Source: Candidatus Hydrogenedentota bacterium (GTDB taxonomy: Bacteria; Hydrogenedentota; Hydrogenedentia; Hydrogenedentales; SLHB01). From it: a stretch of DNA of 64,000 bases. Location of the stretch: the NCBI GenBank assembly GCA_019695095.1, contig JAIBAQ010000003.1, positions 37,972 to 101,971 on the forward strand. Reading direction: 5' to 3'. Under the pieces are notes generated by a model, which saw only the letters and a list, made by a program, of their open reading frames with translations, was not told the origin of the DNA and searched no databases. Numbering within the stretch: position 1 is the stretch's first letter; each line of letters begins with the position of its first letter. The translations under genes and the position numbers were made by a program. This document shows positions 1 through 7,653 of the stretch, piece by piece.

Positions 1-1691
1 ACAGATCCCACGCCCAGTTCGCTTTTTACGTTCAATATCCCGCCGTGCGCGCGCACAATTCCGTGTACGGTAGAGAGGCCTAAACCGGAGCCTTTTCCCA
101 TTTCCTTCGTCGTAAAGAACGGGTCGAAAATACGCTCAAGATTGTTGCTGTCTATACCGATCCCCGTGTCTTTCACTGCGAGTACCACGTGCTGTCCTTC
201 CTGAAGATCCGGGATTCCGTGAGACGACCCCGCTTGGACCGTGATAAGCCGCGTCGACAATTCGATTTGTCCTTTTCCGTCTACCATTGCCTGATACGCG
301 TTCGTGCAGAGATTGACGATGACCTGCTGTAACTGGGAGATGTCCGCGAATACGTACCCGTCCTGTCCACCTAGCACTTCCTTGATTTCGACCGACGCGG
401 GGATTAGGGCGCGTAGCAGTGTCAGCGCTTCGTGCGCAACGGCATCGATATGTGCATGAACACGGCGTTCTTCCATCTGTCTGCTGAACGTTAATAGCTG
501 CCGTACGAGGGCAGTCGCGCGTGACGATGCCTGCAGCACCTTCTTAACGTCTGCGTACGCCTCCATATTGGGCTCCAATTCCTGCAATGCCATCTCCGCA
601 TATCCCATGACAGCGGCTAAGATATTGTTGAAATCGTGGGCGATCCCGCCCGCCAAGGTTCCGATGGCTTCCAGCTTTTGCGCCTGCTGCAATTGACGTT
701 CCAGCGCGACCTCGGCCGTCACGTCGCGCGTCACGGAAACGAAGTGTGCCAAGCGGCCTTCGGAATCGCGCACCGGCGAAATGGTGGCATTCCATTCGTA
801 CAGCGAATTGTCCTTTCGCTTGTTCACAAAACGCCCATGCCAGAGGTCGCCTTTCCTCAAGGACTCCCACATTGCGCCGTAGAAGCGCTCGTCCTGCTTG
901 CCGCTCTTGAGCAGAGATGTGGACATCCCCACGGCTTCTTCAGGCGCATATCCAGTGATTTGAGAGAATGCAGGATTGGCATATTCGATCTTGCCCTCCA
1001 AGTCCGTCATGAAGACGGCCTCCGCGGCATTTTCTATGGCCGTTATGAGCATCGCGCGTTCCACTTCGGCCTTCTTCCGCTGAGTCATATCTCTACCCAC
1101 GCAGAGCACTTGCAGAACGTCGCCTTTATCGTCGAGCACCGGAACGCAATCGAAGAAATAGGTGTGCTCTTGTCCGCCCAATATCAGTACGCATTCCTTT
1201 TGCTGCCGCGTGTGCCTCGCATACGTGTCTTCGAGCAGAGGCGACACCGCGGCGGACACTTCCGGTTTCAGTACATCTTCGCTTCGTTTTCCAAGGATTG
1301 CCGAATCCGACTTGCCTATCACCGAACGTGCCACGGCGTTCACGACTTGGATTCGTCGCTCTGCGTCGAGCATTAGAAACGCGTAGGGGAACTGATCGAC
1401 ACATGTCCTGAAACGCTGTTCGCTCAGTGACAACTTGTCGTGCGCCCGCTGCATCGACGATGTGTCCCAGTAGACCATCAGCAAAACCAGCAGCGATGTA
1501 AACACGACGAAAGCAAGGCCTTTAACGGTCTGCATCATCGCTACAAACTCAGTGTCGTTTCCCCACGCCAGGAGGATTCGATCCGAGAAGACAATCCATA
1601 GGCTGGCTGCCAGCGCATAGAGCAGAGCGATTCGCAGGGCGCGTTGTGCGGGGGTCGGGGGTGAAGGAGTTCGTTCGGCACGCACGATCAT
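1..1691 (-). CDS. PAS-domain hybrid-type or orthodox sensor histidine kinase, 3' end cut by window edge
   Basis: Membrane-bound histidine kinase that autophosphorylates in response to an unknown cue. The ATG at 1691 has a good AGGAAGG ribosome site. Two N-terminal transmembrane helices (about residues 20-70) form the short sensor-anchor seen in many PAS proteins (SLWIVFSDRILL then QTVKGLAFVVF). Two PAS domains follow (roughly residues 95-200 and 210-325). The H-box is AGGIAHDFNNILAAVMGYAE with phospho-acceptor His352. The ATPase domain shows the G1 box (KDTGIGID), F box (FDPFFTTKEMG) and G2 box (GKGSGLGLSTVHG) near the left edge. The HDFNN box is typical of kinases that often carry a C-terminal receiver, which would lie outside the window. 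No response regulator gene is adjacent. Confidence 0.93.
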   Translation of the reverse strand, partial: MIVRAERTPSPPTPAQRALRIALLYALAASLWIVFSDRILLAWGNDTEFVAMMQTVKGLAFVVFTSLLVLLMVYWDTSSMQRAHDKLSLSEQRFRTCVDQFPYAFLMLDAERRIQVVNAVARSVIGKSDSAILGKRSEDVLKPEVSAAVSPLLEDTYARHTRQQKECVLILGGQEHTYFFDCVPVLDDKGDVLQVLCVGRDMTQRKKAEVERAMLITAIENAAEAVFMTDLEGKIEYANPAFSQITGYAPEEAVGMSTSLLKSGKQDERFYGAMWESLRKGDLWHGRFVNKRKDNSLYEWNATISPVRDSEGRLAHFVSVTRDVTAEVALERQLQQAQKLEAIGTLAGGIAHDFNNILAAVMGYAEMALQELEPNMEAYADVKKVLQASSRATALVRQLLTFSRQMEERRVHAHIDAVAHEALTLLRALIPASVEIKEVLGGQDGYVFADISQLQQVIVNLCTNAYQAMVDGKGQIELSTRLITVQAGSSHGIPDLQEGQHVVLAVKDTGIGIDSNNLERIFDPFFTTKEMGKGSGLGLSTVHGIVRAHGGILNVKSELGVGS

Positions 1692-1939
1692 TCGTCCTTC
1701 CTGGAGCGGAACCACATGGGGAACGACCCTGGTGCTGCATTCCAGGAGCCGTGAATCTAGACGACCTTACAGCAACTTCACCTCATAGTCTTCTATGCAG
1801 TACGTGTATTTGTCAATATTAGCGCCATTCTCAGGCAGTCAAGCGCGAATTGGGTGGCAGCAGTTTCGGCGGAACTTGACCGACTTTCAGACTGGGGGAG
1901 TGGCGCATCGGCAACCACTCATTGAATGCAGCCCGTGAC

Positions 1940-2003
1940 GTTCTTATCCGGATTTCTCGCGAACACATACGGACTTGTCTCGTAACCAGTGTGTTCACGA
2001 GAC
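1940..2003. repeat. Palindromic dispersed repeat, copy B (inverted relative to 29267-29331)
   Basis: The 400-base gap between the kinase and the GHMP kinase holds this element. Its ends CTCGCGAACACA (1956-1967) and TGTGTTCACGAG (1990-2001) pair at 11 of 12 positions, so it folds into a hairpin. Its reverse complement matches 29267-29331 at about 50 of 60 positions, including the shared core ACACACTGGTTACGAGA and the flank AAATCCGGATAAG. The rest of the gap has no convincing gene. A dispersed REP-like or MITE-like element is the simplest reading. Confidence 0.6.
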
Positions 2004-2099
2004 TTACGGCAAAACAGCATGATTCTGTTTGGGGTAAAGTGCTCCCCGATACCAGTGCGAGTCAGTGGGACGTAGAGTTCTCGGTAGCGTCGTCTGCCG

Positions 2100-3149
2100 T
2101 TACCGTTCCTCGACTTCCCACCTTCGCAATCCCATGCGAGAAAGGTAGGTGGGAATGACTTGGTACTTGGGATCGAGTGTGGGCAGGGACTCTATGAACG
2201 AGCGCTTGCGTTCGCCTTCCGCCCCAAAGAGGATAGTCAGACTTCCACCTTCGCCGCCCGCGCCATTAACTTTCCAACCCACGGCCGAATGCTGCCTGGC
2301 CAAATCGATGACGGCTTCGGCATCCGCCGACACCAGTTTGGGATGCAGGGCTGCCTGGGCTTTGGTATTGGCGATCATGCACGACCCCAGAGCGTCGAAG
2401 TCCCCTTTGAACAGCGCATCCTTGCCCGCGTGCGCTGCCGCTCGCAGAGGAGTGAGCGCGGACTTGTCGGCGCCTTCTTGATCCAAGCGTTGAATGACTT
2501 GGCCATGCACGTCGCTGGAAGAATGAGAGTGTCCCAAGAACACGAGAACCAAGCGGCGCTCCAACTCCCACCATACTGAATTCGGTACCGAGATCTGCGA
2601 TACCGACGCGTACGGATACTGAAACATCTCGATGAAACAGATGCCACCGTACGCGCTGCACAACTGATCTTGAATGCCGCATTGCAATCCAAGTTTCTGT
2701 GTTTCGACTTTGTGGGCGAGCGCGGCGATTTCGTGCGGCGTGCGTTGTCCCGGCGTGAGAAGATCCAACGCGCCAAGTAAGGCCACGGTTACCGCCGCCG
2801 AAGTCCCTGTCGAAGCGCCCGCGGGTGCTGCGCTATATAGATTCACTTCAAAACTCAAGGACTTCGGCAGTTCCATGATATCGATGGATGCCTCAATCAG
2901 CGGATGACGGTCGTAGCGAATTCGCGCCGGGTCAATGGTGTACCGGTCACCGAAGTTCTCCGCGTTTATTGTGATGCGATTTTCGGGGTTGCCGTCTTCG
3001 GTTACATAGATCTGCACTTCCGCGTACGGATAGACGCCGATATTGAACACGGCCCCTTTTTCTGCAAACCACGTATCCGTCCAACCGCCCAAATCGCATA
3101 CCCGAATGGGCGCCATTGCATTGATGACTCTACGCCGGTGCTCGGCCAT
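2100..3149 (-). CDS. GHMP-family sugar kinase
   Basis: 349-residue small-molecule kinase of the galactokinase/homoserine/mevalonate/phosphomevalonate kinase superfamily, probably acting on a free sugar. It resembles the heptose-7-phosphate or fucose kinase branch by its N-terminal APIRVCDLGGWTDTWF. The ATP-binding loop is APAGASTGTSAAVTVALLGA, a variant of PxxxGLGSSAA, and the C-terminal glycine motif is KVNGAGGEGGSLTILFG. I chose the ATG at 3149 over upstream starts because GGAAGG lies about 8 bases before it and the preceding gene ends at 3178. It follows the sialidase-like gene by 28 bases on the same strand, suggesting co-transcription and a role in phosphorylating a sugar released outside the cytoplasm. 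The exact substrate cannot be told. Confidence 0.85.
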   Translation of the reverse strand: MAEHRRRVINAMAPIRVCDLGGWTDTWFAEKGAVFNIGVYPYAEVQIYVTEDGNPENRITINAENFGDRYTIDPARIRYDRHPLIEASIDIMELPKSLSFEVNLYSAAPAGASTGTSAAVTVALLGALDLLTPGQRTPHEIAALAHKVETQKLGLQCGIQDQLCSAYGGICFIEMFQYPYASVSQISVPNSVWWELERRLVLVFLGHSHSSSDVHGQVIQRLDQEGADKSALTPLRAAAHAGKDALFKGDFDALGSCMIANTKAQAALHPKLVSADAEAVIDLARQHSAVGWKVNGAGGEGGSLTILFGAEGERKRSFIESLPTLDPKYQVIPTYLSRMGLRRWEVEER

Positions 3150-3177
3150 ACCTGTAATCCTTCCCGTGCGCCTGGCA

Positions 3178-4260
3178 TTACCACGTAAGCCATTCGATGC
3201 CTTGTTTCGTTGCCTTGAACTTCCGCGCGCGGATGCTGGAACCCTCTCCCTCTTCGTAGTAGACAATCAGGATAGAGCCGTCCTTCAATGCCACCATGCT
3301 GGGATATGCCCCGTGATGCTCTTCATCGACCACCACGTTATCGCTCCACGTTTTGCACTCATCCAGAGAGAAGTGAAGACTTGTCTTTGGCAGGCGGTGT
3401 GCACAAAGAATGATGTCGTCTGGAGTTCGGTACAGGTACGGGCAATGTCCGGAGTATCCCATTGGCTCCGAGACGCTCCACGTTTGCCCGCCGTCTTTGG
3501 AAATCGAATACCGCATACTCTCCGAAGATGTGCGCTGCGCGGCATAGAGGCTTCCGTCTTTCAACTCGATGACGTCGGTTTCCGCATCCAGACGCAGTCC
3601 CCCGTTTGGGATGTCCACCGGCGGACTCCAAGTCTTTCCCTTGTCCTTCGAGATGATGACAGCGCCAAAGGCGTCATCGCCCGTCTCGTCGTAGAGCCCC
3701 AGAATAAGGTCCCCATTCTTCAACTCGCGAATGGGCGAACTGCAGTAGTAGGAGCTGATGAGCCGTGCTTCCGACCAGGTTTTCCCGTTGTCCGCCGACT
3801 CCACCATCCAACTGCCAATTCCACGGTAACCTTTTTCACCCTTATGACGGAGCGTGAAGAAATTGCACAAGATTCTTCCGTCGCTGAGTTGCACGATTGA
3901 CGGATCTCGATCATCGTCTGGACCGTCGAACAAGGTCTCCGCGGGCGTCCACGTCTTGCCTTCATCGGATGAGAAACACATGCTCACGCGACCACCTTTT
4001 GGGTGTTCCGCGTCGGGCAGCGACACGTGCGTCCAGCCCGCGTAAAAAACGCTCATCAACCTGCCATCTTGAAGTCGGCACACATCGGGGAAGGCTTCAT
4101 ACGCTCCAGCACCGGCATCCGAGCAAACGTAGACGAAATTCCGGCCGGCCTCCATCGCGACAGGCGCCTCCTTGGATTGCGCAGCTTCCTGAGCCGCTGC
4201 GATGCTCCCGGAAACTACGGCAAAAGCGATCAGAACTTGACGTATGAGTTGCTCGCGCAT
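3178..4260 (-). CDS. Secreted sialidase-like BNR-repeat protein
   Basis: 360-residue exported protein with the six-bladed propeller signature of sialidases. The start at 4260 is preceded by GGGGGGAGG, and the first ~22 residues (LIRQVLIAFAVVSGSIAAAQ) are a signal peptide. Asp-box repeats of the S-x-D-x-G-x-T-W type occur at least five times: SSDEGKTW, SADNGKTW, SKDKGKTW, SKDGGQTW and SLDECKTW. It also has DDDRDPSIVQLSDGRIL, near the region where sialidases carry catalytic acids. Many proteins of this kind in Planctomycetes-like genomes have no proven sialidase activity, so exo-sialidase is a family-level inference. It is the first gene of a probable pair with the GHMP kinase downstream. Confidence 0.85.
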   Translation of the reverse strand: MREQLIRQVLIAFAVVSGSIAAAQEAAQSKEAPVAMEAGRNFVYVCSDAGAGAYEAFPDVCRLQDGRLMSVFYAGWTHVSLPDAEHPKGGRVSMCFSSDEGKTWTPAETLFDGPDDDRDPSIVQLSDGRILCNFFTLRHKGEKGYRGIGSWMVESADNGKTWSEARLISSYYCSSPIRELKNGDLILGLYDETGDDAFGAVIISKDKGKTWSPPVDIPNGGLRLDAETDVIELKDGSLYAAQRTSSESMRYSISKDGGQTWSVSEPMGYSGHCPYLYRTPDDIILCAHRLPKTSLHFSLDECKTWSDNVVVDEEHHGAYPSMVALKDGSILIVYYEEGEGSSIRARKFKATKQGIEWLTW

Positions 4261-4374
4261 GGCGGCCTCCCCCCTGGTTGTCCTTCTGCAGTGCGTCAAA
4301 CGAATCATACCACTATGCCAACCGGCTCAAGCCAAGTCTAGCGGAGTGACTCATACCGATGGCATCTTATCTTT

Positions 4375-4434
4375 CGGAAAACAGGGACAGACACGTCTCC
4401 GCTTCGCTGCGCTTGTGTCAGTCCCTGTTTTCCG
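4375..4434. repeat. Long REP-like hairpin
   Basis: Two 20-base arms, 4375-4394 and 4415-4434, are complementary except for one base: the 5' arm contains GGAAAACAGGGACAGACAC and the 3' arm GTGTCAGTCCCTGTTTTCC. The 20-base loop is GC-rich. It lies between a gene ending at 4493 and one starting at 4260, both on the minus strand, so it could end the upstream transcript. The GGGACAGACAC core resembles REP palindromes mobilised by RAYT transposases in other bacteria. No second copy was found in the window. Confidence 0.6.
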
Positions 4435-4492
4435 CCGCTATTGGATCTTCCTTGGGTCAACCAATATGTTGCCTTAATTACGATTCGCTGCA

Positions 4493-5449
4493 CTAGCGGG
4501 ACTTCGAGACTCCAAGGGCATGCTCCCGCGCATGGACAAGCCGGGTAAGCAGGGCGTTGGTGGGGCAGTGAATGCCAAGTCCGGCGGCGTAACGAACGAT
4601 TGCACCGTTGAGCGCATCGATTTCGGTGCGTCTCTTGTGAACGAAATCGGCGCGCATGCTTGCATAGTGCGCGGCAGTCGGCGGAATCAGCGTGTGGAAG
4701 AGCAGGTCGATGTACTCCTCCGCCGTGGAAGGGGCCAGCGGAACCCCCATTTTGTGCCCCACCGCGTATAGCTCATTGACGATTTCTCGCATGATTGTGC
4801 GCGTATGCTCGGTCTCGAGCAACGCGCCATATGGGACATCCAGCATCGCAGACAAGGGATTTAGCGCGCAGTTGTACGCGACTTTTCCCCACAGTACCGT
4901 CGAGATTGCGTCGGTGTACACCGTGGGCAGACCGGCGGCATCCATTGCTGCGACAATCTCACGCACACGGTCCTCCGGCGTTTCGTGAGAGTAGACGCCC
5001 AGCGCCGTAGGATTGGCGATAACCGTCACCTCCACCCATCCAGGTTCCTTCACGACGACTCCGTATATTGCCCTCGCCCCCACCGTCCGGCGCCAACCCA
5101 CCGACTCGGCGATGACTTCCGCATTGCCCAGTCCATTCTGGTAGGAACATACCAGGGTGGACTCGGAAACCAGCGGCAGGATGGCCTCAACGGCGGCATG
5201 TGTGTCGTACGCTTTCACTGTGATCAGAATGAGGTCGTAGGGCGTGTCCGTCTTTGAGGGCGGTTGCGTACGCGCATCGATTCCCCGAATCTGATGCTCG
5301 CCCCAAATACCCGTAATGCGAAGGCCACTGCCGCGCACGTTGTCCATGTGAGCGCCTCGGCCCACAAGGGTGACGTCGTGTCCGGCTTTTGCCATGAAGC
5401 CGCCGACCACACTGCCGATGGCGCCCGCCCCCATCACGAGAATTCGCAT
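4493..5449 (-). CDS. 2-dehydropantoate 2-reductase family protein (ketopantoate reductase)
   Basis: 318-residue NADPH-dependent reductase of the ApbA/PanE family. In the classical family it reduces ketopantoate to pantoate for coenzyme A synthesis. The Rossmann motif is right at the N-terminus: MRILVMGAGAIGSVVGGF. LITVKAYDT and SYQNGLGNAEVIAE are the conserved segments that bind the cofactor and place the substrate; KVAYNCALNPLSAML is the ApbA_C helix with the catalytic Lys. Start 5449 has GGAG five bases upstream; an in-frame ATG at 5473 is possible. No other pantothenate gene is nearby, and the family includes paralogs of other substrate range, so panE itself is not certain. Confidence 0.88.
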   Translation of the reverse strand: MRILVMGAGAIGSVVGGFMAKAGHDVTLVGRGAHMDNVRGSGLRITGIWGEHQIRGIDARTQPPSKTDTPYDLILITVKAYDTHAAVEAILPLVSESTLVCSYQNGLGNAEVIAESVGWRRTVGARAIYGVVVKEPGWVEVTVIANPTALGVYSHETPEDRVREIVAAMDAAGLPTVYTDAISTVLWGKVAYNCALNPLSAMLDVPYGALLETEHTRTIMREIVNELYAVGHKMGVPLAPSTAEEYIDLLFHTLIPPTAAHYASMRADFVHKRRTEIDALNGAIVRYAAGLGIHCPTNALLTRLVHAREHALGVSKSR

Positions 5450-5620
5450 ACTGCTCCAGTCTACATGCCGCATTCATGCGGCGTCTTCCAGCACGATACG
5501 AGTACTCCTCCCGACTGGTCAAGCAGGGACGCAATCTGGCGGGGGCATTTATGGCGAATTGGCTTTAGGGCTTCGTATGGCCTCGACCGGGTTTGCCAAT
5601 CTATACAGCACAAGTCATAG

Positions 5621-5655
5621 GCCGGGCCCGGCCCTTCGAAGGAACCGAACCCGGC
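5621..5655 (-). terminator. Hairpin after the EF-hand gene
   Basis: A GC-rich imperfect stem (GCCGGG paired to CCCGGC, CCTT paired to AAGG around CGAAGG) lies 21 bases after the stop of the EF-hand gene on the minus strand. No U-tract follows, so it is a terminator-like stem or mRNA end stabiliser, not a canonical intrinsic terminator. Confidence 0.45.
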
Positions 5656-5675
5656 TTGTCGTCATCGTCAATCCG

Positions 5676-6212
5676 TTAAGCGGAAACATTCAACAACGAC
5701 AGCCCCCACGAATTCGCAAGGTCTGTGTTGTCGCCGGATAACAACGAAGACAGCAGGCTGTTGTTGTCCTGATAGGCCGACATGGCGGCTTGATCCGGAC
5801 CTTGGGGAGGCGGCGGCATAATCGCCCTAAACAACTCCCCTTCCGCACTGTCCATGAGCGATTGGACGCTCTCGTCGTTATCCTCGCTGGTTCCACTTTC
5901 CATCAGCGAGCGAATCTGCTCCATGTGGTCCTTGATGGTGGAGATCAGTTCGTCCTGGCTCAGAAGACCATCCCCGTCGACATCGGCCGCCGAGAAGGCG
6001 TCGTCCGAGAGCGAACTCACCTCGCTTGCGCTCAAGTAGCCGTCGCCATCCGAATCATTGGTTTCAATGTATTCGGTGGCGCGTGACTCGACCATCTCGC
6101 TGGGGTCCATTCCTGGACCTCGCATGGACCGCATCTGGGAACTGGATGAGCTCCCACTCAGCTTCGATAGGAGAACGCTGGTGAGCGAATCACTGATAGC
6201 ACTGATGTTCAT
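5676..6212 (-). CDS. EF-hand calcium-binding protein
   Basis: 178-residue protein with two canonical EF-hand loops close together: DSDGDGYLSASE (residues 53-64) and DVDGDGLLSQDE (residues 77-88). Both keep Asp at positions 1, 3 and 5 and Glu at position 12, so both should bind calcium. The N-terminus is Ser-rich, with no signal peptide or transmembrane helix that I can see; the C-terminal half is acidic and low in recognisable motifs. The start has a clear GGAGG. It stands alone between the reductase gene and the YkgJ-like gene. Bacterial calmodulin-like proteins of this size act as calcium buffers or sensors; the partner is unknown. Confidence 0.85.
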   Translation of the reverse strand: MNISAISDSLTSVLLSKLSGSSSSSQMRSMRGPGMDPSEMVESRATEYIETNDSDGDGYLSASEVSSLSDDAFSAADVDGDGLLSQDELISTIKDHMEQIRSLMESGTSEDNDESVQSLMDSAEGELFRAIMPPPPQGPDQAAMSAYQDNNSLLSSLLSGDNTDLANSWGLSLLNVSA

Positions 6213-6491
6213 CTTCCGCTTCCTCCATGAGTTGGAAGTGTTGTACTGCCCGTTCGCATCCAGAGCGCCCGGTCAGACAACTGTTACTGCATGCTTCGTT
6301 CTGCAATGGGTGCCAAGTGCTTTCTCGTCTGATCTCCTTCCTCCCTAAGCATGAGGATGCACAGAAACCGACTCGTGCCCTGTGGATAGAGGTGCATGCC
6401 GCGGAAGACACTTGTTACAGGACGGGCGTGTGGACGTGGGGGAAGTCAGTGTGAGCCAGGTAACGGAACAGGGACGTGGAGCGATCGTTTC

Positions 6492-7085
6492 TTAGCTGGC
6501 GTTGCGTCGACGCGCTTTAGCCGGGGCTTTGGCTTTCTTGAAGCCAACGACGAACATTTCGATGAAGTCCTGAGGCTTTTTGCCTTCATATTCCCGCGCA
6601 TTGAAGACGTCAACGAGGGCCTGATAGTCCTCTTGATGTTTCGAGTCTTCTAGGTACAGGTCGTACAGAGGCTTTGTCGGCACCGAACCATCGCGATGAC
6701 GAGGGCATCCCACGTCGGTATGCAGTGAAAAGCCGCGAAACTCGCCTTCGCGCGATTCATGCAACGCAAACGGATAGAGCCTGCAGAGGATGGGCCGGGC
6801 CTCATAGATGCCGCAATACTTGGTTTTCTTGTCGAGGAAGTGACACCCCTTGTCATCGCGCCGCAAGGCCATCATGTAGCGTTCGTCATCACACTCAAGC
6901 CAGGTGGGGTCAGTCTTGTCGACACCGGTGATTTCTTCCGGCGTCAGGAATTCCAGGAATTCGTACGGATTCGCGTTCGTCGCCTTAACGATGCGAATGA
7001 CATCGTAAGGCGTCGGAAGACACACGACTTCCGTGCAGCAGTGGTTGCAGTGGTGACATTTGAAATGAACGATATCGCGGCCCAT
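6492..7085 (-). CDS. YkgJ-family cysteine-cluster protein
   Basis: 197-residue protein of the CxxCxxCC family (Zn/Fe-chelating, UPF0153/YkgJ). The signature is FKCHHCNHCCTEV with C10, C13, C16 and C17, followed by KYCGIYEARPILCRLYPFAL, which carries the other conserved cysteines and the ARPxxCRxYPF box. Members probably bind an Fe-S cluster or zinc; some are implicated in protein modification but most lack a known function. The C-terminus is basic (KKAKAPAKARRRN). It is transcribed divergently from acpP across about 215 bases. Confidence 0.88.
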   Translation of the reverse strand: MGRDIVHFKCHHCNHCCTEVVCLPTPYDVIRIVKATNANPYEFLEFLTPEEITGVDKTDPTWLECDDERYMMALRRDDKGCHFLDKKTKYCGIYEARPILCRLYPFALHESREGEFRGFSLHTDVGCPRHRDGSVPTKPLYDLYLEDSKHQEDYQALVDVFNAREYEGKKPQDFIEMFVVGFKKAKAPAKARRRNAS

Positions 7086-7302
7086 GGCGCGGAAAGATAG
7101 CGCATGCGGCGGCGCGGTTCAAGGATAAATTTCGCGGGGCGGCACAGTTCCATTTTGGATTATGCGTTGCAGACATTGGCCAGTTAGGGGGGTGTCTGCA
7201 AAGTGGCAATTGGCGGATTGCTTTGATATAGTATCGCGCCGTGTCTGGCCAGTTGCTTCACGGGCTGGAACGGAAATCTACAGTGAGAAGGAGGTGAACT
7301 GA

Positions 7303-7539
7303 ATGGCAGACAACAACGTCGCGGAGATGGTCCGGAAAATCGTGGTCGAGAAGTTGGACCGCAAGCCGGAGGAAGTAACGATGGAGGCCCGCTTCATCGA
7401 TGATCTCGGCGCGGACTCTTTGGATTTGACCGAGTTGTTGATGGCGTTGGAAGAGGAGTACAACATCGACATCGACGACGAGGCTAACGAGATCCAGACG
7501 GTTGGCGACGCGGTAAAGTACATCGAGTCGAAGCTCTAA
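7303..7539 (+). CDS. acpP: Acyl carrier protein
   Basis: 78-residue acidic carrier of fatty-acid synthesis. The phosphopantetheine attachment serine is in [19 protein letters not shown]. The start has an excellent AAGGAGGTGAACTGA. Length and motif match AcpP throughout. It heads the run acpP-fabF-rnc, an order found in many bacteria. A TATAGT at 7227-7232 is a plausible -10 about 70 bases upstream. The 3' flank has a small GC stem (7552-7569) and then a strong stem-loop just before fabF. Confidence 0.97.
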   Translation: MADNNVAEMVRKIVVEKLDRKPEEVTMEARFIDDLGADSLDLTELLMALEEEYNIDIDDEANEIQTVGDAVKYIESKL

Positions 7540-7551
7540 GGGTTAACGATC

Positions 7552-7573
7552 GCGCCTGTGTTTGGGCGCTTTG
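7552..7573 (+). terminator. Weak terminator-like hairpin after acpP
   Basis: GCGCCT and GGGCGC pair (one G-T wobble) around GTGTTT and are followed by TTT. It is short and lies inside a probable operon, so it may only attenuate transcription between acpP and fabF, which would suit the higher demand for ACP. Confidence 0.3.
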
Positions 7574-7595
7574 CATAAAGACATTGCCACTTTCG

Positions 7596-7631
7596 CCCAG
7601 TCCGTGGCACAATCGTGCGTCACGGACTGGG
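7596..7631 (+). promoter_or_regulatory. Strong stem-loop between acpP and fabF
   Basis: CCCAGTCCGTG (7596-7606) is a perfect complement of CACGGACTGGG (7621-7631), and inside it GCAC-AATC-GTGC forms a second stem with a two-base bulge. The structure ends 22 bases before the fabF ATG. It is not followed by a U-tract, so an RNA processing site or translational control element is more likely than a terminator. Confidence 0.5.
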
Positions 7632-7653
7632 TGTTCAATTCTCAGGGGCCATT

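Noticed and set aside
636..1376. 246-residue plus-strand ORF opposite the histidine kinase
   Set aside because: It lies entirely antisense to clear PAS and H-box coding sequence and has no recognisable domain or ribosome site.
6465..6480. GGAACAGGGACG as a second copy of the REP-like hairpin core at 4375
   Set aside because: The match is ~10 bases, with no partner arm, so it is not a repeat copy.
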